Shown here one piece after another: positions 49,001-61,300 of a stretch of 64,000 nucleotides of DNA; positions within the stretch are counted from its first letter, which is position 1, and every line of letters begins with the position of its first letter. The position numbers were made by a program, and so were the translations under genes. The notes beneath the pieces were generated by a model, which was given only the letters and a program-made list of their open reading frames with translations, searched no databases and had not been told where the DNA came from. The stretch comes from Struthidea cinerea (Eukaryota; Chordata; Aves; Passeriformes; Corcoracidae): NCBI GenBank assembly GCA_013397865.1, contig VZTI01003778.1:249160-313159 (forward strand), read 5' to 3'.

Positions 49001-52000
49001 TGCTGCTGCCATTGGCCAAGAGATCAAATTAGAGCACTGTCTGCATCCCAGTACCCCATCTAAAAAATATGCATCTCACCACTCAAATGACACCTCCAGC
49101 ACGATGTGTGTCTCAGTGGTTTTACACTAGCAGAAGTCATGTAGCAACACACTGATGTTGAAACTGAAGTACTGGTGCCACCCAAGTTCCCCTGCCGTGT
49201 TTCACCCCAGCTCCCCACTATTCCAGTCCTAAGTGCTAAAGTGCAACCCCAGGCAGCATCTCTGGGGAAACCAGAGAGACCTCAGCTGAAAGCAAGAGGA
49301 GATGGCTCTTCATCGAAATTTATCTATGGTGTCAATTGCCACATGATATAGTGGTTGCCATTTATTGATGATGAAAGCTTTCACTGTTTGGTGGGCATTC
49401 TTGAGCTTTATTGAAAATAAATTGATTGAAACATGCTTAAATACATAAAAACAACGCTTGGCTCAAAGTCCTGGAGACCACCAGAAGTTGTCTGTCAGCC
49501 ACAGACCATGAGGAAGACACCACGCCTTCTTGTTAATGGATGCCTGAGGTGATGAGTGGGAGATGGCTTCTGTACAAGAGCATCTATGGCTGTAAGCGTG
49601 TCCTTGCTCTGACCAGTCCTGTGCTTTTTGCTGTTCTTAACCATGTGAAACTTTTATTGAGATGGGCCTGCCTAGCTCAAGAAAAGTCTCTTCCAATTGC
49701 TTTTAGAGGTTATGATTTTACAAGGTCAACAATTTCTTCTTGCTATGCTTGTTACACAGCATGTGCAAATGTGAGTCAAGTTACAGGATCATTTCTTACA
49801 AGGAAAGGCTAGAAAAAGTGAACTATTTTTTCTCCCCCAAACTTCAATTTGTAAAAAGGGAAAAATGTGTTATCTGTCCTGACTTGTCATGTTTTTGTTT
49901 CTTGCCCCCTCTACTATTTTTTCCTAATTAAAAAAAAAAAAGTAATAATGCTTAAAGGGACAGAAAGGGGAGGAGAAAAATGAGTTTTATTTTTCTGTCC
50001 TTAATCATGGTCTTACATGGTGTTATACTCACCCTTGTTTTGCACAGGTTTGTTCTCCTGTCCTGGGCCACTCAATTTCACACAGGCAGGATGTGGTAAT
50101 GTATTCAAATGAATTTTGTGTACTGCTTTCAGGTGGGCTTCGAGTTGTTAAGGCCTGTGTAGCAAGCAATGGAAACATTTGCATTTTGTGCTTGGAGCAG
50201 TTTAACAGGAGACACAAAAAGGGTGACTCAGTACTGCTGATATTCATCTTTGCTGTATCGATCTCACATTTTAATGATAGAGGAAACACATCCACTGGGT
50301 GCTAGTTCATTTTCAGCTAATCCTAATGGGAAAGGTTGGAGAGAAAAATGATTTTTAAATACTTAATCTCTTTAGCAATTAGGTGATTTGGGCTTTTAAA
50401 TAGTATAAAAGGCTGTAATTTACAACTTAAATACTGTAGTTTGTGGTTGCCCTGAGTCAGGAAAATGAGTTCTGTGAAAAATTTAATAGAAGTAGTCAGA
50501 TGATGGAAAACTCAGAATCTTTATGATTAAAGTGCTCCAGAGTTTGCATTTTGGCAACTGTATTGTACAAACACCACTAACTGCAGAATCAGGCCGGAGA
50601 TGGATCGTGAAAACACTCATAGAGCTGAAATGCTATGCCAAAAAAATATGTGCATCTAGGGAAAGGAAAACAAGCTGTCTGATTTCTTGTCATTATTTAA
50701 TGATAGAGAAGCAAGCAAGTGGGCAAGAACATGAAATAGGAGAACACTCTTCCTGCCGGACTTTTCTCTGCTTAGGCTTGGAGATAACAGAATGAATAGT
50801 TTTGGGCTGGTACCAGAACTCCGAGGAGAACAATTGTTTACTTTTCTCCTTCTTTTCTGTCTCCACTTTCAGGAGCCCAATGGTCTCTCCAGATTGGGAG
50901 ATTCCAATTGGCTCTGCAGTCCCATTGATGGGAAGAAAAATAGCAACGCTTCTCAGCAGGGGAATGGCTACTCCACAGGCACACAGATTGGTAATGCTGG
51001 GAGCTGCCCTGTGGCATAGCAGGACGAATGTAGAGAATGATGGCATGGTTTCTTTCAGGGCAAGGTTGATTTCTCAACACAAAGCATGACAATGCTATGA
51101 CTGCTGGCTATTTGGTAATGCAGTTTGTGATGAACTGCTGAAAACACCACACGCCTTCATGCTCTGTCTAAAATGTTTGGTGACAGCAAAATTATGCATG
51201 ATGTAAAGAGATATATTTTGGCTTCTTTTTTCCCCTCCTCCTTGCTTACTGAGGAGATAGTTTTCCACAGAAATAGAAGTTTTACTTTGCAGTCTGAGAT
51301 GTTTCTACAAGCAAATAGTGAAGTGGGGAGGCTAAGATCCTTGAGAAGGAGAGTAAATCAAATTCAGGGTGCTGGGAGCTGTGTGAAGTAGTGCTTTGCA
51401 AAGATCTGAGTGACTTGACATTGTTATTGTGTGGCAAGACAGATGAGCTTGGAAATGTGGACTCAGAAGGGATATATCAGCTGAAGATCAGCTCTGCTGA
51501 GGCTCAACAGTGTGGAATGAGGTCTAACTGTGATTTGGAGACATGTTTAGTTTGCTACTCTACCTGCTTTTGTAACAAAGCCAAGAAGCAAGTAATTTTA
51601 CAACCATATATGTTGTGATATATTAAAGAAAGACATAAATAGGTTGTGAAACCAAGTTAAACAGAGGTTACAGTATTTAATTTTGTTCAAATGAAAGCAG
51701 GTTTGTACTGATTAAGAAGGCCAGTCAGTGTGGATCTGTTTTCTGTGCCGCCACTTTCCCAAGTCAGTCGGAAGTTTTCTGTATCAAGAACTGTGTGGCA
51801 TATGAGGAGATGATGCATCATCCCAGTCCGGTGGAATCTGAAGTGGCATGTGGCATTTCCACGTGCTCCTGCTGAAAGAGGGAGCAGTGAGTCTGCTGTG
51901 TCTCAGGCAGGCCTGGTGGAACAGGATTAACATGACTGGTGTGTATTTGGCTCAGCAAGAGGGAGTGCAACTTCTTCAGAGAGCAAGGTAAAACAAATCA

Positions 52001-53689
52001 TTCCAATTGAGAAACTGTTTAATAAAAATGAAACAGCTTTTTTCCTGAACTCTCTCATTCTGGGGGAAAAAAAAAAAAAAGAAGCTAATGCTTTCTTGTA
52101 AGCACTTCTATTTTCTCTTACACAGAAGAAAAAAAGACTGAATTACTAGAATTTCCCATTCAATAGAAACGTTGATTTCTGCCCGCCCTCCTTCCCCTGC
52201 CACATAAGGCAGAAGATTATTCTTGAAACTCGTAATAAAGGACCAGAAATGGAACACTCAGTTACAGAGAAGAGTGAGACAATTTTGTCAATATTGCTAT
52301 TTAAATGTGGATGGTGTCAAAGAGAAGGTTTTTTTCAGAGGTCTGCTCCTGCAGTTCCTGGTTAGCCACTAATGCTGAAATGCATTCCTGCCTCTGTTTG
52401 CTGTGCTGGGCATGTCTGAAAACTTTGAGCTTTTCATGCATGTAGTTAAAGGTGAGTTACACTTTTTCGAAATTCTGCTTGGAGTCATGGGTGCTGAGAG
52501 CTGTTCAGAAGCCTGGGCTAAAACAGTCGAAGAAACTTAATTTTGACTTGGGAAAGGAGTTCTCGGTGGAGGGAATAAACTGAGGTAAAGGTAAGATAAT
52601 AGTGAACAGAACGAGTCATGCATGGCAAAGAGCAATTCACTGAATTAGTGCTTCCTTTGTCAACGGGTGTGTTTTATAGGGCTGGGAGCAGGGCTGAGGT
52701 CTAGAGAAGGCCAGAAAAGTACTTCCTAGATCTAGAGCTCTTCCCTCTGCATATTAGAAGAGAGGAAAGACAGAGTGGATAAGAAGCTGATGGATGTGGA
52801 TATCTTTTAAAGTAATGAGTTCAGGAAAAAGCAGAAAGGAATTTGGCCCTGATCTGAAGTGCGTTGGACACAGACCTGGGGATATAGCCAGAGGAAAGAA
52901 TGATGCTTCTCCAAGTCCAAGCATGCCCCATAGGGATGTGGTAGGGCGAGAACACCCTCTCTGGTGCTGAGTTTGATAGCCATGAATATTGTGCTGGCCT
53001 AGCAAATGAGGTTTGTACATTTCTTGGGAGACTTGTGAACTCCTTTACTGTCATGGCCTATCTGCAGTGTCTGGTCATCCTACTCATTGACTGAGTGCAA
53101 GGAAGAGAGATGGAGACGGCAGTCAAGGTTTACTTGTTGTCTGCAGTGATGTATTGACTTCCTTGCAGGATACCTCAGTGTTTTTTCCTGCCTAGTGCAG
53201 ATATGAACTCTGAAATTCCTATGAATATACACCTCTTTTAGCTTAGCATTTGTGCAGGCCGTTTCTCCACAGATAAATCAGAGGCTTCTGTTGCTCAGAT
53301 ATCTTAAAGGGTAATATCTTAACACTGCAAAGTAATAACATTCTCCTGCAATAATTTATCTAGCCCATTAGTTTGAAGAGTGATTCACACTTGGAGGAAT
53401 TAAGAGCGTTGTCCGGCCCGTACAGGATGCTGTGGCTAAAGTAGTACAAACGTATCTGTAATGCAGCTCTCTATGGTGGTTTCTCATCAACTCTGAATGA
53501 GGTGGAGGTCAAACCAGGAGAGGTTCAGGACTTGCTTTGAGATCCTACTTTATATTGGTGATATTCCTGCTTAAAAATGTTGAACAAAAATAACAACTCT
53601 TTTAAGTTATCTTGCTTAAATAAATACAGAATGTGCATCAGCAGTGGCAGTATTGCAGATGTACCAGAGGTACTCAGGAGGTGGTTTAG
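49001..53689. other. Unique non-coding DNA
   Basis: No recognised gene. A14 occurs at 52067-52080 and an A-run near 49929. A unique AT-rich patch at about 49310-49450 resembles a possible conserved element. Frames around 50523-51092 overlap on both strands and share no domain. Confidence 0.6.
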
Positions 53690-53812
53690 TTCAGCCATCC
53701 ACCCGGAGCAGGGCCAACAGCACCTTCAGACCAAGTTTCTCAGGACTTTTCTCAGCACAAGGGCAGATTCCTGACTGCTCTGAGCAAGCTGTTCCAGTGC
53801 TTTATTATATCT
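53690..53812 (-). mobile_element. Decayed CR1 LINE fragment
   Basis: TTCAGCCATCCACCCGGAGC, GCAGGGCCAACAGCACCTTC, TTCTCAGGAC and later GAGCAAGCTGTTCCAGTGCT match the reverse complement of the CR1 C-terminal/3' UTR region with many changes. The 3' end with its tail is missing on the left. This is an old copy; its assignment is less sure than for the others. The frames 53577-53774 and 53644-53832 run over it. Confidence 0.55.
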
Positions 53813-56800
53813 CAAATGAAATCAGAAAATAGCCAAAAGGCAAAAGCAATTTCTTGTTTGCTGATTTTGTTGTTTTGGTGGTTATGTATTTGTTTCTTTA
53901 TGTAAACCAGCCCCTCTCCCTATTTTTTTTGGTATGTTTTTGTGACTTGAAGGGTGTCAAATCCCCTTATCTCTCTTATTTTATTCACATTTTTTAGAAC
54001 CAAAAAGCAGTGGAGGGAAAAAAAAAGGCATAGGGAGGAAATTTCAGTTTCTTTCTTTTAAGTCCTTTTCTATCTGTGCAGAGGATAGAGCAGGACCGGA
54101 GATCACCTGCTGTTTCTGACATAATCCTTTGGGATTTGAAGATGTGAGAGTAGACTCTATTTCTGATCTTCGTTGCTTTCAACAGCAAAGGCAGCTCTTG
54201 GAACTGAAGGACTGAAGCTCAATCCTTGATTGCATTGAAAAAGATGCAGTTTACTTTCTCATATCAAACCCTTTTCCTAACAGAAACTATAGCCCAGCCA
54301 GGTTGCTGCTGAGGCAGCCTGTAGGCGAGTGTATTCCCAGGAAACAGCAGTGTTGTGGTAGAGTGCTGTAGTATGGTAGCCAGAAATGGACCTCTGAATT
54401 GCTGGGTTCCTTCCTCTGAACCAAAATGTTACTGCCTTGACTACCACCAGAACTGTGCTCAGCCATACCCACCTTCCACTGAATGGGTATTTAAAATCTG
54501 CCTGTGTATGGGACAGCTTTGATGCTGCTGGACAAGTGAGGTGTCAGGAGAGAAGGTCACTGGAAGGACTTTAACCAGGCTCCCAAAGCTGAGCTGCCAT
54601 AGACTGTGCTAACAACAATAAGGAAGAAATCAAAAGCAAGCAGTTGCATGCCAGCTTCTTGCACAGAAGGAGATGCAGTGGTGAGCAAACCAGTGTTTTC
54701 CAAGTGGGAAAAAGGACACTGACTGGCAAGGAGAAATGTTACTTGATGGTTTGAGGGACAAGCAAGTGGGATAAACCCAGACCACTGCCTATTCATCAGA
54801 ATGGGACAACATGGAAATTAATTCATGGCTGGCATTTTCCAATGATAGGTGTCTTTAAACTTAATGATAATGCCTGCAATTTTTTTCCAGACAACCAGAA
54901 CAACTTTGCCTCTGCACTTTCTGCAAGATCTGTGTGAAGCCCGGTGATGACGGGCAGACTTAATTTCAGTCATCAGCCCAAGTGTGGCAGCAGTAATCAA
55001 AAATGGATGCTTAGAGTAAGGAGACTAACAAAGCAGTAAGAGCAAATACTGGCAAGTATTAGCAAATATTTGTTAGTATCACTGCTGTTATACAGTGCAA
55101 TGCGAGTTCCAGCCGGTGTCAGAGAAAGTTTAGAGCTCTGCTGGAACAAATCATAAAACTGTAATGGAAATTTCGGGTCCCAGCTGTTCAGGGAACAGCT
55201 TGAACCTTCTGATAAGCTGAATTACAGTGGGATTGGGATGCCTGACACGTTAGATTCCTTGAAAAATCCCATCCTAAGAAGCTGCTTTCTGCTTTGCATC
55301 AATTCTGCAGATAGTCTTGGGTGTGCTCTGCCTCTGCTCTCACCAGTAGGAACTTTGCCACATGCTCTGAGTATGTCTCTGCTTTCACTCTGCCAGCTTT
55401 ATTTGTCAGGTTTGCTTTATATTCTGCAAATGCTGAATTGATTCATTTGGCAGATTTACGGATTTGCCTCACACCAGTTGTCATTTAATATGGAAAATAA
55501 AGAAGTGGATTTCAAGTACCACATGTTCTAGCATCTCTGCCAGTAAAAGAGTATATGGAGGGACAGAGCAAATCTCAACTGATATCCATTTTTCATTGCC
55601 TGTCTGCTTAATCAGGAGGCCAAAAGTTTTTTTGATTCATCCCAAAGGGACAATCAAAGTTCACAGACATTACGTATTGATTTAATTTACTGGATTCAGA
55701 GATACTCTTGGAAACTTCAGTCAGATCCTCTCATGTATTTAGCACCCAATATTGGATAACTCCTTTATACGTCATTGCTACATTAAAAAACATTCTTAAG
55801 AACATGGGTTTGCCAAAAATGTTCTAAGGGGTTGTAGGGGTGTTATTTCACTTTTATAGAAGAAAAATTCAGAGTTGACTTAAATTCTAATTTTTCGCTT
55901 TGGGTATGAAAATACTGAGCTGTTGTGCATTTCTCTCCCCTGTCCCCTGTACAATTGTGGATGTGCGAGAAAACAGAAGGCTTGTTCAAGGCTTGGAAAA
56001 GATCACTGCAGTGGAGCAGACGGGTTTCACAACAGCTGACAGAGTTTCAAAAAAAGTTTGAGAATTTGTGCTCGTTTTGAAAACCAGGAACTTCTGAATG
56101 CTTTCATGATACTACATAGCTGTACCTTCAATTTACAGGTCTTTCTAATAAGACGAGAAAAGGTGACCATAGATCTGAGAGGTCTTTCTTTGCCAAAAAG
56201 AAAAAAATTTCATGGAGGCATCTGGAATATGATGTGTATTTTGAAACGAGTTCCTGGAAAAACATTTGTCTTGGAAAAAAGTATTCCAACCAGCTCACCT
56301 TGTAACCCATTATATCTAAGAGCAGATCTAGAAATTATTTCAGAAAAGATGTGATGTGCATGTCTTGCCCAGGTGTCAGTGTACTAACAGAAACTATGCA
56401 GATAATACAAATAATAAAATACACAAATCTGCTCTTGCAAATAACATTTCTGAGTTGCATCTGCAATCCTAATCTTTTATGTTGGTTGAAAAGGATGATG
56501 ACTTTGGAATATTTACATAGTGAGCTATGCTAATTGTCTCTCCTCAGACGCTGTAAGGTCAAATTTGGAGGTTGCAACTTAGACACTAACACTGAAATGC
56601 AGAACATCTAATATTTCATTACTGGGAGCTTCCTTGGTTCATCTAAACGAGGGTAAAATAACTACTTTGATTTGCTAGTGCAGTAAACCTGTTTTGCACT
56701 GGCATAAATTAGAATGTCAGATGTGAAACAGTAAAGTGAGGATTAGAGATCTGGATTTCTATGTGGAAAGTATACACTGTAGTAAAAAATACTACATTTG

Positions 56801-58242
56801 AATCTGGGGGTTACAGTAAGAGATTGTTGTCACACCAGGTTTTAATTAGGGGAGTATCAAGCCTGAGAAACTCCACTGAATTTTTCAGTTTTGCTGTACT
56901 GTATTTCAGCAGAATTTCATCAGATATGGCTTGTATCTGTAATGTATAAACCTGCTGTAGTTAAACCTGCAGTGCTAAAGGGGCTGACATGAAGGAGATA
57001 TTTACAATACACAGAAACATTTAAAAGTCCTTCAAATGAGAAGTGAGATGGAAGTTCTCACTTGCTGCTATAGGTTTCTGTCTGTAGAGGTTATGAAATG
57101 TTTTCTTCTGCTTCTCCAAATCCCTTCCTGTAGTTTTTCCTTTTAATTTTGAAAAACTCGTTGCTCTTCTGAACCTACCATCTGTCAGGTGGAATTGTCC
57201 TATTTTTGCATAAAAGGAATGCAAATTGTTGAGAGCGCCTGAGAAGAGTTTAAACACCATTGCTTATAGACAAAAGGGGTGCAGCTTTCCTTGGCCTCTG
57301 ATGTTTGGACTCCTTTATGGATGATATGAAGCTGAAGTATCTGTTGACACTCAACCAAGTGATTGCTCAGAGAAAGGCTCTGAGGCATCTTACCGAAATC
57401 AAAAGGAGGGATGCAGCGTTCGTGTGGATATCAGGGAAACATCTCCTGCATGTGGCAATAACAGATTTTTGACACCTACCACTGACTTCAGTTTCAAGTG
57501 CCATGCTGCAGGGGCAGAAACGCCTGGAGAAATTTTGCTATTTTGCTTAACTTTTCCACTTTTTTCCCCACTTTTCTCATGTCTCTGCACTGAATGCCAT
57601 GGGGACCCAGGTTTCTGGCTGGGCTCCTTCCAGAACACAGGAGAGGAGATTCTTCAATCTTAGTCTTTGCTTGGGCATGGTTACTGGAGAGCATTGGAAC
57701 CAATGCATATGACCCTGCTGTTGCTCCGTTTTCTTCTCCTAGTGTTTTCATCTAAGAACCCTGAACATGTCACCAAGTCCCTCCCCAGCTCCTGCACCTT
57801 TTCTGCTCGTGAGGCATCTGGCAAAGGAAGCTACCAAAATTTTTTTCTCCTGGAGAGCAGACACAGGGCTCTAGAAAACAGTCATCAGGTACAGAGCATG
57901 GGGAGAAAGCTGTGAGAGGGTACTCTGACTAGCAAGACTGGTGCAGAGCAGGAACTACTTGGAAAAAGACAGCCTGGGCAGAGACTAATGGGGAAGAGGT
58001 GAATATGGGTGTGTGGTGAGTGACTGTTGTAGAAAAAGGATCACAGGGAAGAGAAGAGGTGCTGAACAAGTAGGTAAAATTGCCTGAGACCACCTCCTCT
58101 TCACTGAATGGGAAATGTGGTTGTGACAAGGAACCTGCAAGGAAACCAGATAATACAATACAGAAAGAGCACCTAATTTTGCCCAAGTGCCTTCTTGAAT
58201 CAGGGTCCTGCTGCTGCTAAAGTATAAGACAACTGGATTTAT
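53813..58242. other. Unique non-coding DNA
   Basis: No recognised gene. The longest frame (56058-56354 plus) crosses a possible acceptor (TTCAATTTACAG before 56140), but its codon usage is AT-rich and its translation has no domain. Frames near 57399-57751 overlap on both strands. Confidence 0.6.
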
Positions 58243-58322
58243 CACTATTTACTATTACTCAATTCCTCTTTACTATTAATCTATCTCTATTTACTGTCTC
58301 TATTTACTAACTCTATTTACTG
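58243..58322. repeat. Imperfect CTATTTACT tandem cluster
   Basis: The word CTATTTACT and close variants (CTTTACTATT) recur about five times in 80 bp, with a spacing of 12-14 bp in the right half (TCTCTATTTACTG, TCTCTATTTACTA, CTCTATTTACTG). It is a small degenerate tandem repeat with no known function. Confidence 0.8.
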
Positions 58323-61300
58323 TATGTCTGTCATCCTTCCCTCACTCAAATAAATGTGTAAAAAATAAGCCTAGACTTAAGCAGAATCACGGAGATATTA
58401 TTTGAGATTGTTCCAGTCCGAGTCACTAGTTTCTTGTGCAGCTTTGTGGTTGAAGGCCTCTCCTGAAACCATCTCATGAATCTCTTCACCTTCCCAGACT
58501 TGTGGTTTTGTTTGCACAGTAAACTAAATTAGTTTATTAAACAAAGTAGTCATCAATAGAAGCTAAATGAAAACTAATATCAGATGATATTCTTACTGGA
58601 CCTAGCCTCCTGAGGCAATGTGCTGTGAAGAAGCCTGCCATTTTTCAGATGCGTTGCGGCAGCTTCATTCTTCGCATGACAAAGACCTGCTGTCAGCCAC
58701 AGCTTCAACCGGCCCCTATGTGAGGTTAATGGAGCTAATCAGGGTTTGGGAGAGAAAAAAGAGTGGGTGGATGGGTTGCCTAAAAATGAAAAGTAAGGTG
58801 CAAGGAGAAGCTTTGTTTCTTTGTTTGTTTGTTTGGAGAGATTCTCAACATCGATAATCAATTTCTGTTTCCTTAAAATCAGGAATAAAACTTCCAGTGA
58901 CAGCCTGCCCTTCTGAGTTTTAGTATGCAGCCCACCTGCACACAGCCCTTTCTTCTGCAGGAGCTGGCTGTACAGTCTGTCTTGATTAGATCCTGTAGCT
59001 TTGGCATTATTTCAAATTCTTCTGATACCCATCTTGTCAAATCTGTCAATTCTTTCTTAAAATACTAACAAAACACAGAAGACAAGGTAATGTGCTAGCC
59101 TGGTATTTAAAGCTTTCCTTGTTTTGATTTGCTATTACCTCTTATTTTTCTCCCTGTGAGGGACACAAAAGAGAATGAATAGATACCAGATCAACAATCA
59201 AATTACAATGCTTGCTTTTTAGCAGTCCATGCTGTCAATGATTCACTGTAATCAACTGCGGTGCTCCCAGTGCAGGAAAGGAATTGAGATAACTCGATAA
59301 GGCACCTCTACTGTATTCAGGCTTCATTTGGCCCAAGCTTTTGCTTCGTTAAAACTTTAGGTTGCACTGGGATGTAACCTTCTTAAAAGAGATCAGTTGG
59401 GGATGAATTCTCATGGGTTCAGTTTCATCACAGTACTGTAGTGGATAAAAATGTGTAATGTTTTTTTTAGTACAGTTGTTCCATTGAGAGGCTTCCAGTT
59501 AAGCATTTGTTATTTTTCATTCTTCTTGGGAATGATGGATAATTTATCTGACTTTGGGAGATCATAATCAGCAAAGGAATAATATTAAAGAACATAATTA
59601 TGGCCTCCCATGTTGTTGATTGTGTGTGTTTGTAGAGGAGCCTTCAGTGAGGTCAGACCATGCACACAGTGTTTGTCCTGACCATGTGTTGTGGTGGTGG
59701 AAGTGAAATACAGGTGTAAAGACTGGGTGAGAAAGCTGCAGTGCCTCTGGGTGGCTGAGTGACCAGGACTGGTCATATATTTGTACATGAAAAATGCCTT
59801 CTTGGGCCTGAACTTTTGCACAAGGAGAAACAGCAGTGAAACAGCGATAGGACTTGCTCCCAGCAGTTGTGTTAATACAAGGACTCAGTCCTGCAGAATC
59901 CATATAAACTCCTTGGTTTCTGGACTCTACAGCTCTTTAGGAGGCTGAAGGTTTGTGTTGCCTCCTTTCCAGATCATGTGTTTTATGGAGAGGGAAAGGA
60001 AGAGCCTCACCTGGCTTCTCTTTACCTGAACGGGGCTGCTGCATCAAAAGCTTCCCTCCTTTTCCTTCATCCCTCCTAAAGTGTGGATGTATGCAGGCAT
60101 GAACTAGCAGTGAAAAGCTTGTGGTGGCTTGTTCTGTGGCTGGGAAGTGGAAGAGGTTTTACAACTGGGATGACATTTCTGTGCTTGTGTGAAAGAAGCA
60201 GCGAAGCTTTAAGAGCCCATGAGCCCCGATTAAGTGTCTTATTTTTTACATACATCATAAATAAAACTTCAAAGCTTTGAAAGTGAGGAAGGGGGATGAG
60301 AGCACATTCTCCCATTCACTAGAAGTGTTTCTGCCTGCCAGAACCATTTACTAAATCTGCTAAACAGCTTTGTTAAGGTGTTTATCCCACCAAGACAGTT
60401 CATAGCTGTGGGCATTCAGGGATATAGAAACGAATTCAGGCTATGCCAAGCATACAGGACAACGTTTCTGAGCATGACACAATATATTGGCTCATCTGCA
60501 TAATCCCTCCATCCTGCTTGAGATGGAGAATGGAAAAGCAGTAGATACTGTATGTCAACCCTGACAGCTTTATTATAACTAGAGAGTCTGTTCTTCTGGT
60601 CTCGCTACTTTCTTCTTGCCAGCATTCAGCCCGTAGGGAGAGGGCTGCATTGCCCCCTTTGGGGAGCTGGAAACACCTGGAAGGGTGGCAAGGATGCAGA
60701 GATTTCCCTTTATACTCTCCCCCACTGTATCTGAAGATGCTGCAGGTTGTCACTTTGCAGATACACTGAAGAGAGCACATGCAGCTGTATGGGCTGGCCT
60801 GTGAGAGGTAGAGTGCACGGTGGCTGAGCAGAGAAAGGCAGGGGCAGGTTTCCAAACCTGCCAGCTCTTATTTAGGCATGTCTATAAAGTGGCTAGATTT
60901 TCAATAGGCTACTGCTCTCAGCAGGAGTTGCTGGGTGCTGAGGCCTTCTGAAAATTTGGCTTCTTGACAGTACGATGCATCACTTAATTGGAAAGGTTTC
61001 TTTCGGCTCCCTGTGAATAATCCGTTCTGTTTGAGTGTAAATAATATCTCTAATATTTCCTTTTTGGCTTTTGTGGAATATCATGGGGTTTTTTTCCCTG
61101 AAAAAGCAAAGAGAGACGCTCTCTATTTATTGAAGTTGGGTGAATAATTTTCAATGAATAATTTATTCAGGGAATCAAATCTGTTTCTGCTTGCAAAAAT
61201 CTCCTCTCTTCAATTACTTACTCAAATGCATGTGACAAATTTTTTTTTCTGGTTCTCTCTTCAACCCCTCACATCCCCCATGCATCCCTTCTCAGGGAGT

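Noticed and set aside
48493..49032. Four long overlapping frames on both strands
   Set aside because: They are produced by the internal repeat units of an LTR.
56058..56354. 98-codon frame crossing an acceptor-like TTTACAG
   Set aside because: AT-rich codon usage, no recognisable protein motif and no donor site evidence.
60436..60855. 139-codon minus-strand open frame
   Set aside because: No domain, no splice context, no codon bias, and a composition expected from chance; no neighbouring exon-like segments.
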